Assembly (NCBI GenBank): GCA_027604665.1
Contig: JADGIZ010000148.1
Coordinates: 1 to 22,795, forward strand
DNA from: Polyrhizophydium stewartii
Taxonomy: Eukaryota; Chytridiomycota; Chytridiomycetes; Rhizophydiales
Direction: 5' to 3'
DNA: 22,795 bases
Part shown: positions 8,601-18,790 of the stretch, one piece after another
Numbering within the stretch: position 1 is the stretch's first letter
Layout: every line of letters starts with the position of its first letter
Program-made: the position numbers and the translations under genes
Notes under the pieces: model-generated
Seen by the model: the letters and a program-made list of their open reading frames with translations, nothing else
The model's database searches: none
What the model was told of the DNA's origin: nothing

Positions 8601-10197
8601 GGTCGCTGCTTCCCCGCGCGGCCCAGATGACGAGAACTTTGTGATGCCAGACCTAGAGATATCGTGGGAGGCGATCGAAGGCCCTTTCATCGGCAACGGG
8701 CAGTGGAAGCCGCCCGCGCCTGAGAAGCCCGCTTCACTAGCGCCAGCAACGAGCGAAGCGCCAAGCCTTGGCGGCAGGGATGCCGCAAAGAGTGACAAGC
8801 TCACTCCGCGAGGCGTGATCATTCGCCCAGCGGGCCGACCGCTTGTGCGTGGCGTCGCCGCCGCCGTCAGCCGCCTCTCGCGCGCTGAGACAACGATCAA
8901 GACTGAGGGGTGTGCTCAATCCCCAGCATATGACCCGATCTCGCCGCGCCGGCTCTATGCTTGTCGTCGCTTTGGCAGCGACGGCGGTTCAAGCACAAGT
9001 GACTCGGATCGTGGCTCATGCGCCAGCGACGACGAGCTATGCAGCGACGACGATGGTGCTGGCAAGCTGGGCAGTACGAATCGATCTCGTACCGACGCGA
9101 GCGATGGCCGAGCGCCAGCTTACTCTGGCGCCGATGCGGCCAGCAACCCCACCTCGGCTTGCCAAACCCCAAGGATGCGGAGACGCCAAACTTTTGCAGA
9201 TGAAGCAGATTGCGAGGCTGTCGGCCCGGATGGACCTGTTGGCGAATCAAGGCCGTCCGTTTCCGGAAAGCCGAGCAAGGCTCAATCCAAGCAGGGCGAC
9301 AAGAAGAAGTCCAGGAGCGACAAGGGCCGCGGAAGACGTCGCAGCACTAAGAAGCGTGAGAAGGCGTCTACGTACGCCGCATCTGCGGATGCGCCGAGCT
9401 CGAGGCCATCAACGGCCTCAAAGTCAAGAAAGAAGAGCAAGAAACAAGCTGCCAAAGTCGTGCCTGCGGCGATAAACGCAGATGCAGTCGACACCAAGTC
9501 GCGCGGCCACAGCTCTCGACCGAGCACAGCTTCGTCGCACACCGCGCGCAACTCGGCGGTCGGTGGTGGCTTTGAAGCCGCGTTGGCCGAGGTCCCCAAG
9601 GCGATGCCGCTTAAGCCGATCCTGAAGCGGTCAGAGGGCTCAAGCACGTCGTCGACGCTGAGCATGGCGTCACTCGCGTCGTCGGCGCGGACAACGGTAT
9701 CCATCCGGCAGCAGCTCGAGAGCCTTGATTCGCGCACTTCGGCATCACCGGTTCCGTCTGCAGCCAGCAGCACCGCGGGGATGCGATCCGTGGTGCACAA
9801 CCGCAAGGCCATGCCACCTGGGCAGATTCCGTCCGTGCCGGGCATCGCAATCATGCTCTCCCCGGCGTCGTTTGCATTCAAGCAGGCAGGTGGCGGCGCC
9901 GGTGCCAAGCTCGCCGCGCCGCACTACCCGCACCCGCCGCCGGAGCAGGATCGAGCGCAGGGAGGCGGATCACACCGGCCGCTGATCGCTCAGGCGAGCT
10001 CGACGGCGGGGCAGATCCGGCCCCAACAGGGCATGATACCGCCAAGCTCGATGCCGAGGGCCATGCAAGCGGTGCGAAAGGGACCGGCGGCCCGCGCGCT
10101 GGGGGTGTCTGCCCAGCTTGGCCAGACGCAAGGCGCGCTTGCGTCCGGCCACGGACAGCCGCCACGGCATGCATCCGTACTGGAGGCCCAGCGATAA
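5673..10197 (+). CDS. Large Ser/Ala-rich low-complexity protein of unknown function
   Basis: Best model: exons 5673-6005, 6171-6872 and 6964-10197, about 1422 residues. Intron 6873-6963 (GTGAGC...CATCAG, 91 nt, phase 0) is well supported because it joins two long open frames. Intron 6006-6170 (GTGCGA...CTCGCAG, phase 0) is less certain; without it the protein would start at the ATG at 6159 with about 1315 residues. The product is dominated by Ala, Ser, Gln and Arg: poly-Ala runs near 7770-7805 and 8075-8110, a Gln-rich run near 8390-8430, a Lys/Arg/Ser block near 9290-9460 (DKKKSRSDKGRGRRR) and repeated SRPSTAS. More ordered islands that may carry function are TIVRFIPAHIRRKRF, LPDYVIDWIKTQTIREME, MNDLSRIAWIRAMA, the segment DPIFGPFEIFRD and FVMPDLEISWEAIEGPF. 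No signal peptide, membrane segment or known domain is recognised. A scaffold-like or nuclear disordered protein is a guess. Confidence 0.7.
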
Positions 10198-10314
10198 ACT
10201 GCACTTGCCTTCGCACGCATGGGTTGGTGCCGCGCCAGTTTGGAGATGGGCGAGACAGCCGACACGCCGCTGACGAGAGGGCCTCCCCTGACCACCCCAC
10301 ACACGTGCGGCTGA

Positions 10315-12250
10315 ATGCCGACGGGCGGCGGACACGCAGCGTTCTTTGCGTCTCACAACCCGCTGTCCGAGTGGGTCAGCAGCTCCAACGACTCGCTGTC
10401 TCTGCGGCTGGGTGCGTCCGTCGTCGGCTGCGGGCATCCGGACACGGAACCGGACATCGTCACAACCGTGGCCGTCGCTGCCGCAGTCGCCGCGCCGGAC
10501 ACTGGCGGCGGGGCGGACCCGCACGACTGCTAACGCATCCCCTGGTCCATCGCGCACGGCGGACTGCCGCTCTCTGCGTGCGCCTGCTGGGCACCTTGCT
10601 CGGGGGGAATACGCGGCTTCGCCAGTCTCTGCCGCCGACGTTGACGACGGCGTCCAAGGCCAAAACGGCTCAGCCGACGCCGGGGCGGGCGATCACGACG
10701 ACGACGACGACGAGGACAATGGGCCCCCTGCGCAGGGTGCCGTCTTCCACCCGCTCTACACCTACCCCGTTTTCGGCGACGAGGAGAAGGTGTTTGGCTA
10801 CAAAGACCTCGACATTAAGGTGCTACGCTTCCGAAGGCGCCAAAGCACGATATGCTGCTCGGATACTGACGAGAGCCACGCGGGGGGCGGACCTGCGCCG
10901 ACGGTGTCGGATCGCCGGCTCCGCAGCTGTACTATGCGGCTGGATCTCTCTTTACATATCTGGGTTTCACGTACTCTGCACGCATTGGCGAAGGGGCTTC
11001 GAAGCGCATCGCGCCGGGGGTGCAGCCGCAGGACGTGGTCAGAATGATGTCCGAGAAAATCCCGCCTGGTGCGTTGTGAGATGTCACTTGGTGAATTCAG
11101 GGACGCAATCAGCGCAGTGGTTAAGTTTGTCACGAAGGCATGACGCACAACTACGACGAGTTTGTGAAGCGCGTCCAATCCGATGAGACGACGTTCCGCC
11201 CGATGGGAACCAAGATCCACGAGTACCAGGCACACGGCAAGGCGTACGAGATGTACGAGGTGCGAATGCGTGCTCGGCATGCCGCAAAATGATTGACTGT
11301 GATGCGAGACCGCTGATGATCTGCCTCGGCCCGCAGTGCACGTTCACCACGCCGCGCTTCAAGGAGTACCACCGCCGCCTTCAGACCTTTCTGGTCTGGT
11401 TCATCGAAGGCGCTTCCTTTTTGCAAGAGAGCGACACGAACTGGCACTTTGTGCTTGTGTGAGTGTTTCACAGTGCGGGGGTCGCAGTGCATCCGTGCTC
11501 GACCGGCCCCCGTCTGATGCTCTCACTCGGCGCAGCTTTGAAAAGTCCGGAGTGCCCAACCACGAAGTTTACAAGATTGTTGGATATCTGTCGTACTATC
11601 CGTTTTACCACTTCCCTGACAAGCGCCGCATGCGGATCAGGTCAGCGCGCGGGCATCACCAAAGTCGAGGAGCAGATGAAAGTGCTGACGAACGGGTTCA
11701 TGCAGCCAATTCATCATACTGCCACCGTTCCAAAAGCAGGGCCATGGTCGAGCACTGTACTCGACCATGATGGACCGCTTCATTGCGGACCCAAACGTTG
11801 TCGACGTCACTGTTGAAGATCCCAACGACTTCTTCCAGGACATGCGCGACCGGTGCGACGTGCAGCGCTTGCTCGACGCACAGGCGCTCAAGGGCCTTGC
11901 GGCTCCGCTGGCGCGATCCCACATTGAGGATGTGCAGCGGCGCTTCAAGCTGTGCAAGGTGAGTGTGGAGGTGCCTTTTGCGAGTGGTGCGGCGACTCTG
12001 AAGGCTGATGTGTGTGGCGGTAATGCAGCGCCAGGCGAATCGCTGCATCGAGATTGTGCTCCTGCACAGACTCAAGCGCCTGGATGCGCGCGCCAACAAG
12101 CAATACCGCCTGTTTGTCAAGGCGCGCATCTTCAGGCAGAACCGCGAGGTGCTCGAGTCGATCGAGTTTGACGAGCGCCTGGATAAGCTGCAGAGCACGT
12201 ACCTGGGGCTCATCGAGGACTACCGCAACGTCCTCGAGTCGTTGCAATGA
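10315..12250 (+). CDS. HAT1: Histone acetyltransferase type B, catalytic subunit HAT1
   Basis: Eight exons: 10315-10411, 10626-10819, 10927-11068, 11138-11259, 11337-11458, 11536-11640, 11706-11958, 12029-12250. All phases agree and yield 418 residues, essentially the length of animal HAT1 (419). Landmarks in order: SLRLV near the N-terminus, FGYKDLDIKLYYAAGSL (HAT1 N-terminal domain), EKIPPG, TFRPMG, FKEYHRRLQTFLVWFIEGAS, VGYLSYYPFY, the acetyl-CoA-binding motif A as PPFQKQGHGRALYSTM, and VTVEDPNDFF holding the Glu that aligns with the catalytic Glu of human HAT1. HAT1 acetylates newly made histone H4 at Lys5 and Lys12 before chromatin assembly, usually with an RbAp46/Hat2 partner. An acidic insert (GDHDDDDDEDNG, about 10687-10722) sits between the first two conserved blocks. 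The fourth exon begins after a CACGAAG acceptor, the least certain junction. The gene converges on the carnitine acetyltransferase gene. Confidence 0.93.
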
Positions 12251-12424
12251 ACACACGCTTCGAGTGAGATGCAAGTGTCGGGAGAGCAGCTGGTGGTTTC
12301 TGTGAGGACTTGTTCATTTGGCCGGCATATGCGGCGGATCTGCGTCGACATGGTCGAGCACGGCGCAGGAGACAGGCAGCCTGTGTCTGGGTCGGAGAGG
12401 TTTACTTGCAGGCTGAAGCCACGC
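12251..12424. other. Convergent 3' spacer between HAT1 and carnitine acetyltransferase
   Basis: The 174 bp hold the 3' ends of both convergent genes. No canonical AATAAA is seen on either strand close to the stop codons and no further gene is visible. Confidence 0.4.
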
Positions 12425-14971
12425 TTACATCTTGGGCTGCAGCTGCGAGACCGTGCTGCAGAGCTTGTGGAGGTCGTCGAGCACCTGGGAGAAAGTGGTG
12501 GCGAACTTGGCGCTCGAGGTGGCCTTGCACGAGTTCTTGGACTCGATGCCGATCTTGACCATCGAGTCTAGCACCGCGTAGTTCATGCCGTAGCCATCGG
12601 GGTACTGCGCAAGAGATGCGATTGTCAGCGGGGGGGGGGTGCAATTGCAGGTGAGTAGAATGACCGAGGCTGCGGCTCACCGCAGCGCCAAAGCCGGTGC
12701 CCTCCATGCGCTCGCTGGGGAACAGGCCGCTGGTCGACAGGCGCCACCTGGTCGACTCGGCAAAGACGGGGTGCTTGAAGAACTCGGAGGACTCGCCCTC
12801 CTTCATGACGAGGCGCAGGCCGAGCATGTGGCGGTCGACGCCGCGGCCGTCCATGGCGGCCGAGATGTAATCGACGTGGGCCTTGCACGCCTTCTGCAGA
12901 GAGGCAAACTTCTCGGCGTCCTGCATCGGGCATGTTAGATTGGCTGCATGGCAGGATTTGCAGCCAGGGCAAGTTGGCGCACCGAGATGTTCGGGTTCTG
13001 GACCGTGCGGATAAACTCCTGCGACTCGAGCGAGAGGGAGCGGCAGGTCTCGGTGCGGCCGTGGAGGAACTTGCGCGTCGAGGCGGTCTCGTACACGGCG
13101 GCAAAGTCGTTGTGCATGCGGTAGAAGGTGAGCTGCAGGCACATCTGGATGAATGCATCGGGGCTGACTTTGGCTGCAGATCATGGTGCGACAACAGAAG
13201 TCAGCAACGGCGCATGCGCAGACACCGGCGCAGCGCGACAACGGACCAAACTTCTTGATGAAGTCGGCGCCGTAGTTCTTGTAGTGCAGGACGTGGACGT
13301 CGCTGTCGCCAATCAGCTTGCTCGTGAACGTCTGAGCGTCCCTGATGGCCTGCAGGATCTTTCCGTCGACGGTCCACTCGAGGCGGCGGACGGGCGGCGT
13401 GGCACTTGCGGGAGCAACGAGGGCGGGGTCCTTTGCCGGCTCGCTGCACAAGAGACGTCAGCGGCATGCCGCGGTGCAAGCCAGGCCAGAGGAGATACGC
13501 ACTTGCGGGCAGCAAAGTCGATGGCATATGCAGGCACAAGGGCGTCGCAGGGGGAGTGCTCGCCGTTGACACCGACGCGGGCGTCGTTGGTGATGACAAC
13601 CTGCAGGCACTTGTCGAACCAGCGGTTGCGGGCGTCAAAGTTGTGGAACACGGCCTCTGCGCAGATGCACCGGTGTGAGCGGACGGGCAGCCCCACTGAG
13701 CTTGCGCACTGTACGCGAGGAGATACGCACTGGCCTGGTCCGAGAGGGTCAGCGGGAGCGCACGGTCGTCGAGGCAGACGGCAAAGAGGGCCGTGTCGAT
13801 CCACTTGAAGGTCTCGGTGTTCTTGCCGCCGAGGGCAACGAGATGGCCGTGCCACTTGGCCCAGGTGTCGCGGTGCTCGCCGCTGAGCAGGCCGACGGGC
13901 GGCTCGAGGGTCTTGCGGGACTTGACGTCGGCAATGACCGAGTCGAGCTGGCTGTGGGTCGCGAAAGCGGTCGCGCAAGGAGGCAGGCCGCAACAAAGTC
14001 AGCTGGCGGCGACTCGCACTGGCAGAGGCTGCGACGATCGACCCACCTCCGGATGCTCTCGATCGAGAGGCGCTTGCCCGATACGGGGTCATAGACGTGC
14101 ACGACGTAGAACTGGTCGCGCGCGAGGACGATAATGTGCTTGCTGGGCGACGGGTGCGAGCCGACAATCTCGTCGCACTCGGGGCGAGGGATGCGCGAGA
14201 TGCCAAAGATGAAGCGGTACTGGTTCATGCAGAACGGGCCGGTGCGCGAGGCCTCTGGCGGGATGGTCTCGCTGCCGGCGTTGCGAGCGACGGGCAGGCG
14301 ATATGCGGGCGAGGTGCGAGGCGAGGTGCGAGGCAATGAGCGCGGAGGAACACACAGATCCGGCGAGCACGTGGGCAAACGAAGTGCGGACAGACACGTG
14401 TCAGCGCAGCGAGCTCCGGCGAGCGACGGATGGGGTGGGGAGGTGGCGGCGGCGCGGGCAGGCGGACAGCGGCACAGGCAGGCGGCAGCACGGGCGGGCA
14501 CGCGGCGACGCACTTGTCGACCTGGTCCTTGAAGTTGAGGAAGTTGGCGATTTGGCCCGCAGCACGGTGCAGCTGGAAGTCGGTGAACTGGCCGTCTCGC
14601 GGGCGGTCCGGGTGGCCTGGGGTGAGCAGGCCGCGCGGCGTCTCCGGGTGGGTGCCGACGAGCATGAACCAGTTGGAGTTGACGAGCACCGACTCGCGCC
14701 AGGACAGATACGCCAGGCGCAGCCACCAGGCCTCGAGCCACGAATTGGGCTGCGTCTTGTCGTGGGCCTCGAGGCGCGCCTGCAGCTTCTGGCCGAGGCC
14801 GCCGTCGCGGCCAAAGTCGGCGGCCACGCGGGCATAGGCGTCGTAGTCTGCGCGCGAGGCGAACAGCGGCTGCGTCGAGCGCAGGTAGCGCTGCAGCGTC
14901 TCGGAGAGCGAGGGGATGGGCAGGCGCGGCAGGCGCGCCTGGTTCGCGAACGTCTTGACCATTGCGGACAT
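12425..14971 (-). CDS. CRAT: Carnitine O-acetyltransferase
   Basis: Eight exons on the minus strand: 14514-14971, 14047-14271, 13731-13951, 13503-13656, 13247-13443, 12983-13173, 12681-12920, 12425-12604; all phases agree and give 621 residues, the usual family length. It transfers acetyl groups between CoA and carnitine for acetyl shuttling between organelles. Landmarks: LPRLPIPSLSETLQRYL near the N-terminus, SWLEAWWLRLAYLSWRE, NFKDQVDNETIPPEA, MNQYRFIFGISRIPRP, WAKWHGHL, NRWFDKCLQ, the catalytic His in GVNGEHSPCDAL, KVSPDAFIQMCLQLTFYR, the Ser/Thr/Arg block YETASTRKFLHGRTET, DRHMLGLRLV, RLSTSGLFP and YPDGYGMNYAV. The C-terminus ends QPKM, so there is no peroxisomal PTS1, and the N-terminus is not strongly mitochondrial, so a cytosolic (YAT-like) or mitochondrial form is more likely than a peroxisomal one. 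Intron 12605-12680 contains a G10 run. Confidence 0.95.
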
Positions 14972-15200
14972 GGGGTCTGCGGGAGTGCGGGCAAGCCGCG
15001 GGCGCGGGCGCGACAACTGATGCCGCGCTCACGCGGACAGGGCTCGCGCCACCATCTCTCGCATTCCAAATCTCTCTCGCGGCCCCCACATGCTGGCGCT
15101 CTCTCGGACACACACGCGGCTGGCGGGACGCAAAGGGCAGGCGCGCAGATGCACAGCGGTAACCGGTGGGTGCGAGAGTTTACATTCCAACCGCGTATGC

Positions 15201-15905
15201 TTAGTTCTTGTAGCCACGCGAAGCACGGCGACCACGGGCCTTCTCGAACTTGCGGCCCTTGGAGCGGACATAGGGCTTGGCAGTGCTGCCGGGCTTGCCC
15301 GGGGTGCCAAAGTGCTTGACGGCCTCGCGGGCGTTCTTGGGACCACGGAGAAGAACGGTGCCCTTGCCGAGGGGCGTGCGGAGGGCAAGCTGGTCGAGCG
15401 TAATGACCTCGCCGCCGGCCTTGACGATGCGGGCGCGAGCCGACTTGGTGACGCGGAGGGCCGCCACCGTGAGCTTGGGGACCTCGAGGAGGCGGTTGTC
15501 GTCAGTGACGGTGCCGACAATGACGGCGATCTTGTCATCCTTGCCCTTCAGGTACTTGACGAGGCGGGCAATCGAGATGGGGGGACGGTTGATGCGCGAC
15601 ATGAACAGCCTCTTGAGCACCACCTGGTTGAACTTGGAGTTGGTGCGGCGGGCCAGGAAGCGGTAGAGCTTGACGAGCAGGCGGAGGTAGACGTCCTCCG
15701 ACTTTGGCGCAACGCGAGCACCCTTCTTCTGGTGATGCTTCTTCTGCAAGTCGACACCCTGTTGGTTGCAGCGCGGGATCGGGCAAGGTGAGTGCGCATG
15801 TGTTAGCCAAGCTGCGGTCAGAGACACATGAGACGCCTTCTCGCCACCGAGACAGCACGAGACCGCAGACGCCAGCGGCAACATGTGGCCCAGCAGCGGC
15901 ACCAT
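15201..15905 (-). CDS. RPL18: 60S ribosomal protein L18 (eL18)
   Basis: The main exon 15201-15758 encodes [12 protein letters not shown] at its start, then [36 protein letters not shown], a [14 protein letters not shown] block, [29 protein letters not shown] and the invariant C-terminus [21 protein letters not shown] minus its first or last residues, all matching eL18. The conserved initiator Met is not in this exon. It is best supplied by an ATG-only exon at 15903-15905, separated by a 144-nt intron (ATG then GTGCCG... ending CCAACAG), giving 186 residues. Other eukaryotes also put the eL18 start codon at the end of exon 1. The donor GTGCCG is slightly unusual, so exon 1 is the weak point; I found no other in-frame ATG followed by GT nearby. 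The protein is a structural component of the large cytosolic ribosomal subunit. Confidence 0.95.
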   Translation of the reverse strand: MVPLLGHMLPLASAVSCCLGGEKASHVSLTAAWLTHAHSPCPIPRCNQQGVDLQKKHHQKKGARVAPKSEDVYLRLLVKLYRFLARRTNSKFNQVVLKRLFMSRINRPPISIARLVKYLKGKDDKIAVIVGTVTDDNRLLEVPKLTVAALRVTKSARARIVKAGGEVITLDQLALRTPLGKGTVLLRGPKNAREAVKHFGTPGKPGSTAKPYVRSKGRKFEKARGRRASRGYKN

Positions 15906-16176
15906 CGCCACGCGGCGATCGACACCCCCTCCCCCGGAGGCGTTATCGCGCCAGGATCGGAGGGCCAGGCAGCGTGGCGATGGCGGGGGCAGCAGCAGCA
16001 GCGGGGCAGCAGCAGCCCAGCGCACGCGGCGTCCCGGCCAGACCGACCACCGCCCGTCAGGCGACCGCGGCGGTTCTGGCACACCAGCTCAGGCGAGGCG
16101 CCGGCCGTTGCACGCCGGTGGCCGGGTGCAGCCGGCGCCAGACCACTGTGCCGGTGCGTCGTGCTGTGCTGCTGCT

Positions 16177-16177
<1 letters not shown>

Positions 16178-16210
<33 letters not shown>
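16178..16210. repeat. GCT/AGC trinucleotide microsatellite, eleven uninterrupted units
   Basis: Eleven uninterrupted GCT units, flanked on both sides by imperfect GCTGCTG blocks (about 16164-16222). It is in a non-coding spacer, about 270 bp upstream of the inferred eL18 start codon. Confidence 0.9.
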
Positions 16211-16212
<2 letters not shown>

Positions 16213-16295
16213 CCGCTGCTGCCGGCCCGGGCGTCGCGGCCTTGGCGCATGCACGCCGCGAGGCCGCGGACGCCGGGGGCATCCCCCCGCCCCGG

Positions 16296-16410
16296 CCGGT
16301 GCGCGCATGCACGGACGGGGGTGCGCGCGCACGCATGCGCACGGATGCATGGATGCGCGCGTGCGTGCGTGCGCGCGCGCGGATGGATGGATGGGTGCGC
16401 CGGGTGTGCC
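16296..16410. repeat. Alternating purine-pyrimidine and GATG simple-sequence tract
   Basis: Runs such as GTGCGCGCGCACGCATGCGC and GCGCGCGTGCGTGCGTGCGC alternate purine and pyrimidine for 20-30 bp, followed by tandem GGAT units. Such DNA can adopt Z-form under supercoiling (known property of alternating CG/TG tracts); any role here is inference. Confidence 0.7.
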
Positions 16411-16634
16411 GGGTGCCGGGTCGATGCTGTCTCGGCGGCCTCGTCAGCCAGAGCGCGCACTCGCCATGGCGGCAAAAAGTGGTTAGTGGTGGAGCCCAGC
16501 GACGCGCGGCGTTGCCGGGCATTCGTCCGCGCATCCTGAGGACGTTTTTCGCGCCGCGACTTGGCGCAGACCAAGCAGCCAGCCGTCACCCGCACACCGG
16601 CGCCCACGCACACCGGCGGACCCAGTCTCTCGCT

Positions 16635-18596
16635 TTATTTCCGGCGTGAGTTGCCGCCAATACGTTTTTGCACAGCATCCCCCGCAGCAGCTGGCGCAGA
16701 TGCAATCAGATCGCGCAGCCGCTGCTGCACGAGATTGTCGCCCAGCTCGCCCAGCTCCACAATCACTGCAAACGTCGACGGCAGCGGTGCCACCGCCTCG
16801 GCGTGCATCTCTTCGCTGATCTCGATCGCAGCCAGCACGTCGCCTGCAGCCAGGCAGCAGCGCAGCAGCAACTCATACGCCTCGGCGTCGGACACAACGT
16901 CGTCGCGGCGCATGCTCCATCGCAGATCCTTGATGACGTACTGCGCAGAGGCCGGCTTGTGCGTCGCCGCCTCAAACGTGTGCTTGTACAGATCCAGGCT
17001 CGGCATGACGCCCATGTCGCGCATGTCGCGAAGGCGCTGCGCAGAAAAGTAGATCCAGTTGGTCCTGTTGAATGCGCGGATGGCGTGCTGCAGCAACTCG
17101 GCGTCATATTCGATGCCGCACTCGGTCATGCAACCTTCTACCAGCCTGCCATAGTTAACCTGGCTCACGCTGCGCTCCTTGGCAATGCCTTCAAATGCCA
17201 GCGAGATGATCTGCGATGTCGGCACAAGGCCAGACGAAACCATGCGTCGCAGCATCGTCACGATCCGCATTGGCCACGGCGAGGCGACAGAGGATCGCAT
17301 GCGCGGCGCGGCGTGGACCATGCACAAGAGAAGCGCTTCGTACGACGCAAGCTCGGGCACAAAGCCCCGCCGCTCAAACGTCGCAAAGGTCTCGAATGCA
17401 AAATCGGCCGTCGCAAGCTCGCCCGACTGGTGCTGGATTGTCGAGGCGAGATACGCCATCACGGCTGCCATGAGTGTCTGGTTGCCGCGGGTGCGACCGT
17501 CGACGACGCTCGTCATGCATGCGTTGGCGATTGTAAGCCACCTCTGAGGCTGCGCGGCCGCACGCTCATACTCTGCGCTGCTTGGCAGGCTCTCGGTCGC
17601 TCTGCTTGCATCGCGGTGAACGTCCATCTCGTCGGTATTGAGAAGCACTGCGGTCGCGCGCAGCAACGCGGCGTCGATTGTGTGAGACAGCCGGCCAGAA
17701 AGTGGCAGCGGAAGGTGCTGCCGCAGCCATCGTGCATGCTTCTCGACAGCAGCAGGGTCGCCCTGCAAAGCCACCGCCTCGAGGAGTGTTGCGACAGCAA
17801 GATCGACTGTGCGAGTGTGCCTAAACACCAGCGCATCCAGATCCGCGCCAAGGACCGCATCCTCAAACTGCCGCTGCAGATGAGCAAGCTGTTCGGGTGT
17901 TGTTGCGTTTGAGTGCGCGATGATGCGGAGTGCGAGTGCAGCGCGAGTGTCTGCGTCTCTGGCTTGGGCGAGAGCGTTCCTGACTTCGGCAACCGAGAGT
18001 GCACCAGCCTTGCGCTCCAGTCAGCATCGGCTTTGCGCGGGGGCGGCGATGGACAGGCAGCCGCTCACCGCAAGCATCAAGGCAGCCAGGCCTGTCGGGT
18101 CCAGATCCGCCGCGGCCGGGCGCTCTGTCAGGGCAGCGATAATGCGCTCGCCAAGCCGGCTGCCATGCAGCGACGCCGTGATTTTGTCGGCGACAACGAA
18201 CAGGTGCGCCGCGCGCAACTGCCGGCCGTCGACGAGGTGCTCGACAGTCTCGACGAACCGCCGCGAGAACGGATTCAGGCCCTCGAGAAAGACGGCGAGC
18301 GTCTCCGGTGTCCAGGTCTTGTGTCCCCAGGCAGCGAGATGCTCGACGGCAGCCTTGGTGCCGCCGGCCGCCGCGCACACCCGCAGCGTCTCGGCGAGCT
18401 TGGCCTCGACGGCTCGAGACTCGGCGGCTGACGCCGCGGGCACGGCACTGAGCGTCCTGCGCGGGACACGAGGCAGAGAGCCCCTCGGCTGCCGCACGCC
18501 AAGGAATGCGCCTGCCGTCGCGAGCCGCAGCGCCGAGGCGGCCTCATGCGCGCGGGGCGGGAGCCCAGGCACGACCAGCCGCGCGAGTGATCTCAT
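16635..18596 (-). CDS. Pentatricopeptide-repeat-like protein, probably mitochondrial
   Basis: Two exons, 18069-18596 and 16635-18008, with a 60-nt intron (GTGAGC...GCGCAAG, CTGAC branch-like site, phase 0) give 633 residues. The chosen ATG at 18596 starts MRSLARLVVPGLPPRAHEA, rich in Arg, Leu and Ala and lacking acidic residues in the first 15, like a mitochondrial targeting sequence; the frame stays open further upstream, so the start is not certain. The body is helical, with PPR-like helix pairs: FETFATFERRGFVPELASYE, MLRRMVSSGLVPTSQIISLA, AQRLRDMRDMGVMPSLDLYK and a segment YELLLRCCLAAGDVLAAIEI before EEMHAEAVAPLPSTF. The pattern (helix, G-x-x-P, then helix) is typical of degenerate fungal PPR proteins, which bind organellar RNA or assist mitochondrial translation. 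No SMR, DYW or other extra domain is seen. The exact target cannot be told. Confidence 0.75.
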
Positions 18597-18790
18597 GGCA
18601 GGCTCGGGCACGACTCCGCGAGCGCCGTTTCTCCTTGCACCTCGCTGGTGCCAGCGGCGTTGCGCCGCATCAAGCATGAGGCTGCAGGCCCTACGCTCTT
18701 CTGAGGAGCGCCGGTCATGGGAGACTCCTGCAGCCCACATCCTTGCGCAGATGGTGTTCATTCTTTGAAAGGTGCCGTGTCCCGGCTCGC

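Larger units (their letters stand above)
15906..16634. other. Spacer between eL18 and the PPR-like gene with simple repeats
   Basis: I see no gene that can be supported here; long open frames on both strands are low-complexity shadows driven by high GC and simple repeats. The region presumably includes the eL18 promoter and the 3' end of the PPR-like gene. It holds a CTG/CAG microsatellite and stretches of alternating purine-pyrimidine, listed separately. Confidence 0.5.

Noticed and set aside
14303..15319. A 338-residue plus-strand open frame opposite carnitine acetyltransferase
   Set aside because: It is antisense to well-supported conserved exons and has shadow-like composition.
15818..16649. 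Long open frames around the CTG repeat, with poly-Leu, poly-Ala, poly-Ser or poly-Gln depending on frame and strand
   Set aside because: Several overlapping frames on both strands are open simply because of simple repeats and high GC; none has other support.
16668..17912. A 414-residue plus-strand open frame opposite the PPR-like gene
   Set aside because: Cys/His/Arg-rich shadow of the minus-strand frame, with no recognisable domain.
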